From: Platynereis dumerilii
Taxonomy: Eukaryota; Annelida; Polychaeta; Phyllodocida; Nereididae
NCBI GenBank assembly: GCA_026936325.1
Contig: JAPTHN010000146.1
Coordinates: forward strand, 124,001 to 188,000
Reading direction: 5' to 3'
DNA: 64,000 bases
Shown here: in pieces, positions 22,701 to 33,979 of the stretch
Position numbering within the stretch: position 1 is the first letter of the stretch
Layout of the letters: the number at the start of each line of letters is the position of its first letter
Made by a program: the position numbers and the translations under genes
Notes under the pieces: model-generated
Told to the model about the DNA's origin: nothing
The model's database searches: none
What the model saw: the letters and a program-made list of their open reading frames with translations, nothing else

Positions 22701-25700
22701 TTAGTAATTGGAAATGTTAGCCATAAATGTCATCCAAGATGCTGTATCTTCAATTGTTTGCTGTGCGAATGTACCTGTGACAAATGTGAAAACCAATTCT
22801 TCGGGACTATCTAACATTGTTGTTTATCCCACTAAAGCTACGTAGGCTACATAAAACATTATGTTTTGTAGAGTTCCTCTCACCTCACATGTTTTGGGTG
22901 GCTTTATATAATTTTATTTCTTGATGATTTGTTCTTTCAATTTACTTTATGCTATTAACGTCAAATGTCTTTGTATGACACATCCAAGACTGGGTTTTTT
23001 TAATTAAATAACAATGCCGCAGGCCTATATACACAGGCCAATATATTAGTGAGAATTTTAGTTCAGATCAATGTCAAACTGACTCTCAACATGTTTAGGG
23101 TTAAATATTTGCTGAAAAATTCAATATATTGCAATTATCTTTTGCAAGCAGTGCCGGGACATATGTTACGTAATTAACATGGTTTACCTTAATAAAAGTT
23201 TTTACCTAGATTCTGGGTATTGAAATTAATTTTTCAATTCACCATTTGTATTTTTTGGTCTTTACATGTGTGTTGATATCTGTTAAGACCAATATGCAAT
23301 TATACAGTTTTGTACTGCAAAATCAAATAAAATTTTGGTTCAAGAATTTTTGTGTTTATTTTGAGATATTGTCGGTCTCCACTTTTTCCAAAGGCAGCAA
23401 AACTCCGATCTTGTTACTTTTTGAGTCGACTAACTAATAGTCAGGTACTAGCAAGGCGAAGAAAATTTTCCAATGATGTGTCCTGTGATGCAAAAAAGGA
23501 GAGAAAAATGAAAAAATATAATTTATACTTTCAAGCAAAGATGTGCTCATCAAATGAAGGGAAAAAGTGCCTATACATCAAATTTGCCAAAATGATAAGC
23601 CTGACTGTTATAGCTTGCCTAAATAATAAGGATGTTTTGGAAATAATAAAGTTTATTTTTTGACCTCCATGTCACACTTCGTCCCGCAATAGCGTGAAAC
23701 AGGCCAAAGCGGATATTCTTTCTTTTTACAATCCATGCAACAACTATCTATCTATCTCCCATCAGTCTAGTAGTCTATCTGTCTAGATATCTATCAATCA
23801 GTATATATATATCTGTCTATTTGTCTGTCTATCTACATAGTACCTTACTGACAAAATAGCTAATCAAGCACAAGTTTTTAGTAGAGAAAGTCAATATCTA
23901 TTGAGGTGTCAAAGATATTTTATCTGTCTAAATCTTGATATCTGAGATGTTGCTCATGCAGTGAGCAAAAGCTTAACCTCAGGGTCTGGCAGCAAGAATA
24001 TTTCTTTCCATTTGTATTCACCATTCACTACCTCTATAAGTACTGCCAAAAAGAAGCAATGGCAGACCATGATGAAGTGAGGATTATGGTATATTTAGCC
24101 TGGTGTAAGTCTCTGGTATCCAAGGGAGCTGGCGACAGTCGACTCTGTGGTTGATTTTAGACCTTTGACTTGCACAAGTTGCACGGGCTATAAATGAAAA
24201 TACCAAAAGAACATTTTCCAGTTCTTTTTTGTGCAATTTGGTGCTTCAAAATCTGTGTAGCTAAATTAATGTTCCAAAACTGGGCTTTGGAATCAGACGA
24301 CAAGAGGACCGACACCAATTTTTGACTCCTATGGCTTCCTGAATATTTGCTGGAATCCCGACGCCTTAGGTCCCCTGAATTTTGACTGCAATGCTCCTCT
24401 TTTTGCGCGTTTTTAGCACACAAGTTAAACATGGTTTGCAAAGGAAGAAATCAATTTCACAGCACTGTCATTGGATTTTTGCAGCTTAAAAATAGTAATG
24501 AGGTACAAAGTGGGTTAAACCCTCTGTGTCCTGGATCACAAAACACAATAAAACTAATCTACGACACTAGATATGATTACAAAGGTGAGGCTTATAATAG
24601 ATATATGCTGATGCAGGAATTTTTCATACCTCAATAGAGATTTATGGGGGATTTGTCAAGCAAAGAGATCAGGATGAAGTATGGTCTCCTTAACGGGAAA
24701 TGAAGTATCACAAAGTGTACTTTGAATACTCTTCTTGTGGTTGGAGGGAGCTGTGGGGTGGTTTGATAAATTGAAGTATCAAGGCAAGATTATCCTCTAA
24801 ATTCAGTTTACCCTTTCTGAACTAAAGAAGTACTTCACACTCTTTTTAATGTTTGTAATCAATGTGTATAACAAACTTTTCCTTTGGTTTTGAATTAATT
24901 ATCACAAAGATTAAAAGTTTAAAGTCCACACAAAATGGCTTGACGAGGAATCTTTAACATATACAGTACAACCCAAAATAAAGTAAGAAAATTTTCTGTC
25001 AGAAGTCCTCTGTTTACCTATTTTGCCCTCTTTTCTCCTCTGCACCCCAAATCTCCTTACAACTCCCTTTGACTCCTTTCAACAACCTTAGCCCACATTA
25101 AGAACTCTATTTGGACAGCTACCAATGTAACTGCAATTAGCAGAGATGTAAAATATCAAGTAAATCAAACACAATGGAGGTGATTGTGTTTAAATTGGTG
25201 CTGTTTAAATGTGACTTTAATGTAATTTTAAAAGGTAGTTTCAAGTAGGTAAAAGTAGGAAGTGATTCAGGGGTAGTCAAAAGGTGTGAAAGGGTAAAGT
25301 AGTGGCTGATTCTTCCTTCCTGCTAGGGTAATTATACTTTATTTTGGGTTGTACTGTAATGCAAGCAAGAGTGACATAGCGAACCATCTTCAGGTACCTG
25401 AATTGAGCTTTGACGTACAGTATTAAAAACTTAATCTTAGGTCATCTTTGCTCCCAGGTCACCCAGTTTAACTGACTATAAGGACAATTTTGTCGAAACC
25501 CGCTTTTCCTTATCTATAAATTATCGCAAATCAAGTCTTCTTCCTTTTGATGATGTTCCAGTTTCATTTCAACACCTAAAATAAAAATATGCTAGTGAAA
25601 AACTTTTGTCTTTTACATAACACCCAGAGGATTTTTAAAGGATTTTTGACTGGGCGAGTGACGGACTTTTTAGCGCCATGATGCGCAACATTTATCAATC

Positions 25701-26395
25701 AGCTGAATATCCATAAGTTATATTTGTGTTATGACATGCTTGCAAAATCGACTTCGAACTGTTGATCTGACTGCTAATTTAGGATTTCATTTGATTTCCA
25801 CCAAAACAAATCTAAAAAATTTTTAATTCATGGAAACTGGAAATCAGAAAGATGGCATCAGCAGAAGTATGGTAAAGACAGTAAAAGACTACTTTTTGAT
25901 ACGAAAGAAGAAGCCTCGTCTTTAATAACACACCCAAGAATTAAAATTGATGAAAAACTAAGTGTGACAATAATTAGAGTTTCAGGGAAATTTGGTCTCC
26001 CAGTGATACCAAATTTGTCCACTGGGAAATAAAATGGTATCCCAGTTACTATATTAACACATGCACTAATAACACCAAGCTGATTTGAGTCAGAAAAAAA
26101 AACGCTCCTCAGATGAGCTGAGTTATTTCAACATGTGCATGAGCTACCTCGTATCTATTGGAGAAAAATCACTCGTTTGATTTATTCATTTTATCGGTCT
26201 ACATCATTTCGGTTTCTTCTGTCTTTCTGTCAGTTTGATGTCATTCTAATCTAACCATATTCTTCTTTCAGCATAGGCCCCATCCAATTTCAAAGGGCAT
26301 CTCATATCTCAATACCTGACCTCAGGAGAGCATTAACAGACTATCGTGACTGCATCTCTGACCCCACTGGGAGTGAAAATATCAGAGAGGACTGA
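16747..26395 (+). CDS. six-exon host gene for an unrecognised protein of about 128 residues
   Basis: Coding exons are 16747..16755, 17199..17245, 17921..17979, 19655..19719, 19908..19990 and 26272..26395. Each internal junction has GT..AG borders, including GTAAGT donors at 16756 and 17980 and pyrimidine-rich acceptors such as TTTCACTTTTTTCAG and ATATTCTTCTTTCAG. Phases run 0, 2, 1, 0, 2 and agree at all five junctions; exons 4, 5 and 6 each have only one open frame. The product starts MIE, reads KHYLSKLEACLEKKR and IFIRIGMLKYFSGIITT, then GLVFVSQQVRTVTWAALKG, and ends TDYRDCISDPTGSENIRED. I recognise no domain; the N-terminal half looks helical and charged. An in-frame TGA lies at 16693..16695, so the ATG at 16747 is the simplest start, though an exon starting just after that stop is not excluded. 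Introns are 443, 675, 1675, 188 and 6281 bp. The third holds a TA element; the last holds a SINE, a 2-kb element and a MITE. Confidence 0.6.
18374..19468. mobile_element. 1.1-kb TA-flanked element with GGGG-capped ends and subterminal repeats
   Basis: It is flanked by TA at 18372..18373 and 19469..19470. The left end is GGGGAAACGGGGGCACAATC; the right end read inward is GGGGAAACGGGGGCACAGTG. The unit GCACAGTGAATC or its variants recur near 18400, 18965, 18978, 19210, 19245 and 19270. It has no transposase-sized frame. Its layout (TA duplication, G-rich cap, subterminal motif array) matches the element at 6783..7702, although the repeated motif differs. It sits in intron 3 of the six-exon gene and itself contains a copy of the palindromic repeat at 18457..18685. 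Confidence 0.75.
18457..18685. repeat. palindromic dispersed repeat, copy 1
   Basis: It begins TTCGACACCTTTGTCAGCCA. Its second half folds: GGTTATTCACC at about 18570 pairs with GGTGAATAACC at about 18665, and AATATGTG pairs with CACATATT inside. Two related copies lie at 38832..39105 and 44262..44480. It has no coding potential. This copy is nested in the TA element at 18374..19468. Confidence 0.65.
20967..21180 (-). repeat. tRNA-headed SINE (family 2), decayed copy
   Basis: On the - strand a tRNA-like head contains a B-box-like GGGTTTGAATCC, followed by CAGTTCTTTCTGGGTCACCTG and ending near TACAGGACGTAAAGCCCCAA. The same order of words occurs at 62583..62779, 43205..43405 and (on +) 40605..40800. 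It lies in intron 5 of the six-exon gene. Confidence 0.6.
21690..23706. mobile_element. 2.0-kb terminal-inverted-repeat element with TGTCCCG motifs
   Basis: The left end TGGCCTGTTTTAC...ATTGCGGGAC matches the right end read inward, TGGCCTGTTTCAC...ATTGCGGGAC. The flanks AAG at 21687..21689 and 23707..23709 form a possible 3-bp duplication. TGTCCCG or its complement recurs near 21710, 22090, 22265, 22443 and 23160, often near GTAAGTAATG. No transposase was recognised; the frame at 23352..23663 is unassigned. The superfamily is undecided because a 3-bp duplication is weak evidence. It lies in intron 5 of the six-exon gene. Confidence 0.65.
23735..23845. repeat. CTAT/CTGT microsatellite
   Basis: An imperfect run of CTATCTAT, CTGTCTAT and TATATATA words. 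It is a simple sequence within intron 5 of the six-exon gene. Confidence 0.8.
24964..25356. mobile_element. 393-bp TA-flanked MITE, CAGTACAACCC family
   Basis: It is flanked by TA at 24962..24963 and 25357..25358. The perfect inverted ends are CAGTACAACCCAAAATAAAG (at least 20 bp). It shares its terminal 15 bases with the longer element at 47532..49145. It has no coding capacity and sits in intron 5 of the six-exon gene. Confidence 0.85.
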
Positions 26396-28614
26396 AAAAT
26401 TGATTACTTCTGAAATGACTGTCCCAGGCAGATATTGAAGTGAAAAAGAGATAATGGTAAAGACATATATGACCTGAACTAAAGCTGGTTGATATTAGTT
26501 TGTTTCAATAAGCATTTTGATCAGATAAAATTACAAACTGGCTTCAGTTTGAAATATAACTGAGAAGTTGGCTTGGGGTTCTTTCCAATTGTAAACCACC
26601 CCCTACCCCCGTCCGACATATTCTGAATATGCTCCCGATGGAAGGTTGGTACAAAACAAAACTGCATAGTTAAACACTGCCTGTGAGTTCTAAGCTTAGT
26701 CCACTCAATTTAGACACATTCATTTTTAATTGAAAATTTCTTCCCGCAAAAATATTTTAACGAACACAAGATCAGGAAAGTCTTCTTCAGGTTCACCTAT
26801 AAATGATTTCTTTGATACAAGGTATTAAAATTGATGATTTCTTTTGCATTGTTTACAGACACATGTTGAAAACTGATAATGAGTAAGATGTTGTCCAAAT
26901 GTAAACGCATATATGCATTTGAAGGAGACATTTCTGCATCATTGCATCAATGGGAAGGGATGGATTAATTCAGTAATGGAGCAGAAGGATGTGAAGATAC
27001 GAGAAAAACTGATAAGAATACTTGGTACGATTCTGCATCCTGGATTATGATAGCAAGAAATTAATTACTTAAGTAATTCTGCTATGTAGATTCTTGACAT
27101 TTCATGGGAGATAATCAATGAGCATTGATATTTCCCTGCGGTTGAAGTTTCGTAGGTCTTTGGTAGCAGCTATAAAAAGAAATCAGAATCATCATAAGAA
27201 TTAATTGTGGTCGGTCCAGATGTTTCTGCACTAATACCTGGCATCATTGCACGTTTGTCAAAACCCACAAAAAAGATATATATATAAAAAAATATAAAAA
27301 ATTTTTGTTTCTCTTGTTGATAATTCCTATTTGAAATTTTCGTGTTATCGAGCAGTAAAATGTCACAAGTGTTGGCTAAATGGCTGTGGTCGGTCCAGAC
27401 CCTCCAAATATTAAGCTAATGGCCGGGACCAAAACTGTTGATGTTTTCGATTGAGTGTTAATCATCATTGAGGTGAACAAACATTCATTCATTTATTCAT
27501 TTATCTATTTATTTATTTTTGGTAGTTTTTATTCATGCATTTATTTTTCCATGCATGTATGCATTTAATCATATTCTCGTGCGACTTGCTAGGAATAGGG
27601 TTAATGTAAAAGAAAATAATGAAAAAGATGAAATATATAATTTATGAAACTTTGTATGTTACTGAGTCACCAACTGTTGCTACGCACAGATCAAGCCTAA
27701 CTAATCAATGCACTGCACCCTTTCTTCAGTCAGTTCGACGCATGTAAGCAGCCAGAAGTAGCTTCAAGAGGTCACAACCAATTCGGTTAGACCTGAAACA
27801 TCTACAAATCTACAAATCTACAAAATTTTCCTTCACATTAATTACTGTTTGTAGGCTCCAGTTTTACATGTATATATGAATCTTGCTCAAGTTTCAGGCA
27901 GAATGACATAATCTTATTTTTCACAGACACTCCTGACAGTTAACCTGCATGCATAATGTGTGGATGATTATAACTCAACGAAATACACATAATTGTACAA
28001 ACGTGTGCCTGGGGCTAAAGGGGAGCCTTCACAGTCAATCTCCACCAAACTGTTGAATGTACTCACATTCTCATAATTCCTCGACTGTTACAATTAGGTG
28101 CTAACATATGAAACTTAACAACTAGAACTGTTGTCAATTTAGTGCTAATAGTACACTCAAAGGATTAATCTCTTGCTAAAGGCAATTTATTAAATGTCCA
28201 TCTTCTGAGCTGAATAGACAATCAGTCCTTAAGACCCAACACCTGTTTTAGGAGCAGCTACATGGCCAATTTTCCATAATCGCCAGCTACAGCGCCTTGC
28301 TGCTGGAGATCTACCAAATTGGTATTAAACAAAACACATTGGCATTAAGCATCCTGAAGTGGCATTAGCGATGTATGACAAACAGGATTAGTCTAATATT
28401 TCATGAAAGCAGGACTGATAATAAGCTATGTTGAATCACTAAAGTCATTACTTCTAAATGTCCCCGTTGTTTGAGAACAAATTGATACTTAAATCAAGCA
28501 GCTACATGAAATCACCATCACACAAGCCTTTAAGCATGTCAAGAAAACTTCTCAGATTCTATCATGCTTTAATGCTAATTATATAATGGTGTTGATTCAT
28601 CTTGCATTTAATAA
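26396..28614. other. non-coding stretch downstream of the six-exon gene
   Basis: It starts as the 3' UTR of the six-exon gene; no canonical AATAAA is evident close by, though an ATTAAA lies near 26824. GTGGTCGGTCCAGA is repeated at about 27208 and 27386, possibly the ends of a small unrecognised repeat. ATTT-rich simple sequence lies near 27480..27570. Confidence 0.3.
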
Positions 28615-29733
28615 TAAATAAATAATATTAAGTACTTATATAGCGCCAATTCCAGTAAACTGCTCATTGGCGCTTGGTTAGATTAGCTGATATCTCCGTA
28701 AAATTTTGCAAAAAGATAGGTTTTCAATCGCTTCTTGAAGTTATCCAGTGTCCTTGATTTTCGTACATGTTCAGGTAAGCCATTCCACAGTATCGGTGAT
28801 GAATAGGTAAAGGCTCTATCCTCAAACTTGTTTTGATTTTGTGTGGCAGGTACCTCTAACAGCATTTTGCCATTGCTGCGGAGGTTCAGGTCATTTTCAG
28901 GTTTTTGTTGAATAAGACATCTGAGGTACTGAGGTGCTTGATTATTCACCGCTTTCCATGTAGTTGTCATAAGTTTGAAATGGATCCTTGCAGGAATTGG
29001 AAGCCAGTGTAACTCTTTTCTGTAATGACTAACTTTATCTTGTCTTTTTAGCCCTTCAATCAGTCGTACAGCAGAGTTTTGCGCTACCTGGAGTTTATTT
29101 ATCACTTGTTTTGAGGAGCCATAGAGCAATCCATTTCCATAGTCTAAATGATGTACTTATTTTGGTACTTATTTTGGTTAGAGGGTTCAGGGCGATACAC
29201 AAGCAGGATTGTTAAAATTTTTCCACTCAATTTCACTTGGACTTCCATATGCTCAAAAGTCCTTGTCTTCACACTTTCCATTTTAACTGCGCATAGACCT
29301 GATTTGACGATGCAGCCGACTCCACCCCCTTGTCTACCTTCTCGGGGTGAGCTTAGAAAGTAGCATTGTCCATTTCTTTCAAGTTCCCCAATTTCAACTT
29401 TATCATCCTCTTTCAGCCATGTTTCAGTGAAAAGAAAGAATCCAAGTTAAATTCATTCCTGAAGTCATTTACAGATTCAGTTTTTTGTCTAAGACTTTGG
29501 GCATTCCACACACAAGCTCTTAATATATTGTTTGAAGTTTTAAGAGGATAATTGTCTGAGGAACTGGGATGTTTAACAGAATCTGATAGGATGCCAAATC
29601 GGTTCGCAATTTTGATTGAGTTATTGCAACTGGAGTTATTGTTATTCTGAAACCTTGCCAGTGAGAATGCCTTAGTTGATTCTTTTAACCCAATACGCAA
29701 GACATCAGAGTACAGCCTTGATTTATTTGTCAT
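28615..29733 (-). mobile_element. L2/CR1-like LINE with a large internal deletion
   Basis: On the - strand, 29733 down to about 29165 encodes the N-terminal apurinic-like endonuclease. WNAQSLRQKTESVNDF is followed, after a one-base shift near 29420, by FTETWLKEDD, then GGGVGCIVKSG and LVYRPEPS. The frame then jumps straight to the extreme C-terminal region, 29140 down to 28683, with LDYGNGLLYGSSKQ, KELHWLPIPARIHFK and PILWNGLPEHVRKSRTLDNF. The reverse transcriptase core is absent. The join carries a perfect 12-bp tandem duplication (GTACTTATTTTG at 29153..29164 and 29165..29176). The 3' end shows GGCGCTATATAAG and an ATTATTTATTTATTATT tail near 28615, as in many L2/CR1 LINEs. Confidence 0.85.
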
Positions 29734-29769
29734 GTTGATGCCACTACAATGCTTCAGAAGTCTAAGTGA

Positions 29770-30748
29770 AACACTGGTTGCTATGATACCCCACAGGCCA
29801 CAGGTGCTTTGTGAAAGTATCTGAGTGACTGGTTGCTATGATACCTCACAGAATCTTTGTGAAAGTATATGAGTGAGTGGTTGCTATGATACCTCACAGG
29901 TTCGTTGTGAAAGTATCTGAGTGAATGGTTGCTATGATACCTCACAGGATCGTTGTGAAAGTATCTGAATGATTGGTTGCTATGATACTTCACAGGTTTG
30001 TTGTGAAAGTACCTAAGTGACTGGTTGCTATGATACCTCACAGGTGCTTTGTGAAGGTATCGGAGAGACTGGTTGATACCCCACAGGTGCTTTGTGGAAG
30101 TTTCTGAGTGACTGGTTGCTATGATACCTCACAGGTTCGTTGTGAAAGTATCTGAGTGACTGGTTGCTATGATACCTCACAGGTGCTTTGTGAAAGTATC
30201 TGAGTGACTGGTTGCTATGATACCTCACAGGTGCTTTGTGAAAGTATCTGAGTGACTGGTTGCAATGATACCCCACAGGTGCTTTGTGAAAGTATCTGAG
30301 TGAGTGGTTGCTATGATACCTCACAGGTGCTTTGTGAAAGTATCCGAGTGTTTGGTTGCTATGATACCCCACAGGTGCTTTGTGAAAGTATCTGAGTTAT
30401 TGGTTGCTATGATACCCCACAGGTGCTTTGTGAAAGTATCTGAGTGACTGGTTGCTATGATACTCCACAGGTGCTTTGTGAAAGTATCTGAGTGACTGGT
30501 TGCTATGATACCTCACAGGTGCTTTGTGAAAGTATCTGAGTGACTGGTTGCAATGATACCCCACAGGTGCTTTGTGAAAGTATCTGAGTTACTGGTTGCT
30601 ATGATACTCCACAGGTGCTTTGTGAAAGTATCCGGGTGACTGGTTGCTATGATACCCCACAGGTGCTTTGTGAAAGTATCTGAGTGACTGGTTGCTATGA
30701 TACCTCACAGGTGCTTTGTGAAAGTATCTGAGTGACTGGTTGCTGAGG
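29770..30748. repeat. 48-bp tandem array, about 20 units
   Basis: The unit carries CAGGTGCTTTGTGAAAGTAT, then CTGAGTGACTGGTTGCTATG and ATACC. Because 48 is a multiple of three, the - strand stays open, giving the 16-residue repeat RYHSNQSLRYFHKAPV; that frame is a by-product of the period. Units differ mainly at a few positions (TGACTGG/TTACTGG, CCTCAC/CCCCAC/CTCCAC), and one short unit near 30070 shifts the frame. The array begins about 40 bp upstream of the first ATG of the LINE on the - strand, so it lies where that LINE's 5' UTR would be. Confidence 0.95.
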
Positions 30749-32050
30749 GTTTGCTGCAGAACACTGTTATGTTCTTCACAGGACTGTAATTTTCTGAAAA
30801 ATAGTAAATAAGTTTAAGGTAATTGATTCAAATTGGTAGCAAAGAGTGTGGAAGGGTGACTAGGTTGGCAGTTGAGTTGAGGGTATGTTGTCCTGCAGCT
30901 TATGTTTCCTGGAAGGCTGGAAATTGAGTAGAGTTCCTGGCAGTGTTATTGATTAGAAAATGAAAATTCCTGTTATATAATGCTGATTGGTGATGTGGAA
31001 AGTGTTTGTTAGATACTGACAGTACTGGAGATGAATTAAAATGCAAATTAGACCCTTAAATACATGCAAAAACGATCGTAAAATGAGCGAAAATTGAGGC
31101 AAAATGAATGTGTATTGGAGCCAATAGCTATGTTGAAATGAAGAGTCACATAAACAGCAAGTATTTGGACTAAAATCACTTGGAAAGAGCACAAATATGG
31201 CGAAAAACGTATTGGAGGCACTTTACCGACAATCACACAAAAATTCAGCAGTTAAATATACCCAAAACTTGTTTAAAAGATGAAAATATCCACAGCTGAT
31301 TTCACTCTGTGTTTACAGTCTGGAGCGCCACCTCGTGTTACTTGATTTGAAGCATTAGAAAACCGACAACAGTAGTCAGACCCATCACTGTCTTGTAAAC
31401 TTGTAAGACCAAACTGACATGTATTGCAAATGTCAGGCATTGCATAGAATTCAGTTGATTTAGTGGTTATATGACGTTATGGACGGGTACCTTTGATGAT
31501 GAGCGTTAAGTGGCAGGTTTAGCATTCCAGTCCATGGTATTGAATAAATGCATCCCTGTTTCGATTTAACTTATAAGAACAGCCAGTGGACAACATTAAA
31601 CGCTTGTCTTAACTATTAGTGCAATATTGCTTGTGAGTTTTCACTCTCAGGAGTCTGTGACCTAGCATCATCCCAAGTCATACCATGACAAAATGGCCCA
31701 TAAACTTTGCTAATTCATGAATACTTATAATTAACTGACCCAGTTTTGGTTCAGCTGCATCACAGTTTGAAATTGTTGCTTCTGTTTCACACTGTTACAA
31801 ATGGAGAAATTGTGTATTGTTGAAAGGTGCTATCACAGTTCCGAAAATTCCATTGAATTATGTATTTTGACAGTTCTGAAATGAAACTGTTTGAAAGTTT
31901 GCTTGTTTTACACTGTTTTTCTCAGTTGCCAGTAATCCTCTAAGTGTCCATAATCGGACTAAATCTGCATGCAAAATGCTTGTGACCTAAATAAGCAGCC
32001 AATCACAGAAGAAGTTGGAAATAGCAGAAAGCCCTGTCCATTTTAGCAGG
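30749..32050. other. stretch beyond the tandem array, possibly LINE 5' sequence and then unique DNA
   Basis: GC content is slightly higher up to about 31345. The segment ending GGAGCGCCACCTCG near 31325 could be the 5' end of the LINE whose coding part lies at 28615..29733. That rests on position and composition only. No gene was recognised further on. Confidence 0.25.
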
Positions 32051-33979
32051 GCTTGCGTTGGGAGGATGGTGACCTAGGTAATAACCATTGTCTGGTAACA
32101 GAACTTCAGACTCATTACCAGATGACTGAGCACTCAACAAAGGCTTCATGTCAGGTTATTTGATCTGGAGACAACCACATGTTTTGGAGTCTTGACGTAT
32201 CAGCAATAATGCCACACAGATACACGTAGATGACTGCCAGATGTCATGTAAAACGTAAGGCTGTTTGTATTTCTCTTGCAGGTTTTATGAGAAGTCCTGA
32301 ATAACTAATGGAATTCACAGCAAGGCGGAAGTATGAGGTGGCTGAAGGATTACTGTAATTGTGCTTTGGTATCCTTGTAAGATAATAATCATAACAATTG
32401 AAGGCATGCGGGGTATGTTTTTACAGGCTTGCAGGCTGAAAAACTGACAATGTCAAATAATGTTGTCATAATCAGTATTTTGTATGAATGAGCAGTGTCT
32501 GATCAATTAATGATTTTACTCAGACAAAATAGAGCATAATCTTTTCTGCAGACAACAAGTGTGAAAACTGAAAATAATAAAAGAGTTAAATTCAGACACC
32601 TGCAGAGAGAAGCAAAAAATATTCATTGTTCACAGGGTATTTCATCATGTGCCTTCAGACATTCCATTTTTCAATCTGCTTTCAAGGTGTCTTTAAATCT
32701 TACTGACAAATTGTGAATTTCATTTCATTACGAAGAGGCCAATCAATTTCACAAGAAATTGATTTTGTGCTAATGGAGAGCTGTGAAGCATACTTCTTGA
32801 TAAAAATCCAATATTCTTTATTATTAATTATGCTCCAGCAATGAACCAGCATACAGTGTCTTCAGTTGTTCTGGTTCATTCTTAATTAATGGTAGCAACG
32901 GAAGCACTCCTTAAATAATTGGATTCATCATACATATATAAGCATGAGTTGAACAATAATTATTTGCTTGATTCTGGCATTATCTTTACTTCTGCACCTT
33001 GCAGAGAAATGAAAAGAAATGGGGTTAGAGGGCTGCACTATGGGTCTCTCAAACCATATATTCTGATCAAAAGAGCACACTCAATTCATGTCTCAATAGT
33101 ACACTGTGAAAACTGCCCTTTGTGAGTCATGATGGTGGATGAAGTGTCATCTTCGCTATCTTCAACAGGGATTAGTCTCCTAAAATCTAATTAACATTGA
33201 GAGTTTTGGGTATGATCATGAAAAATCATCAGCATAATGACAAACGAAGTGCAATTTTCACAGTGCAGCAGTCCAGCTATTTTGCATATCAAATTTCTTG
33301 GCATGGATAAAGCATAAATATTTTTGTAGCAAGTGGCCTTGGACTCACATGCTCGGAAATGTGCTGTAAAGATCTCTTTTTGATACTTGGCATGGAGGAC
33401 AAACTGAGTTACACCTTGCTGCACGAATGTTTAAAAAAAATATTGAAATTCAAGCCAAACTATGGTGAACCTAAATATCTCGCTTCAATCTTTCCAGCAT
33501 GCCTGACATTAATTGAGTGCCCCAGACAACAATTAAGTCTGTTGAAGTGACCGCAGATATCTATCTAGCAGACAAAGTTGGCAACAAAAAGGAATTCCGG
33601 ACACATCATTTCACTGGACGACAAGAGAATACTTGGGAGTCCTGACATATCAGGTGTAATGTAACATAGATGACTGTCAGAGGTCTTATTAAACACAGAG
33701 CTTTTGCGCTTAGGTTGACAGTAATGTCTTGCGGTTCTGTAAAATGTATGGTCTCTCCTGAATAAGTAATGAAATTAGCTGGAAGCTAGGTCCAGCAGAT
33801 ATTACAGCAAAACGTCTATGGAAAGATATCAATTGATCAATTCAGAGATAAGAACATTTTCCTAAGAGATTCACTATATCTGGTATGAAATCAATGATGT
33901 TCTCCAAAACATAAGGCAGAGAAATTCAGGCCAATCAGGTCTGCGCTCTGTATTACTGCAGAAAAACTGCACAAAAGTA

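Noticed and set aside
27200-27400. Small element bounded by GTGGTCGGTCCAGA
   Set aside because: The two words are in direct orientation without terminal symmetry or a target duplication, so no element could be defined.
29781-30372. Long - strand frames encoding RYHSNQSLRYFHKAPV repeats as a repetitive protein
   Set aside because: The open frame follows automatically from a 48-bp period without a stop in the unit. No start, splice or signal context supports translation.
29770-30748. CRISPR-like array
   Set aside because: The units are contiguous 48-bp tandem repeats with no unique spacers, in animal DNA.
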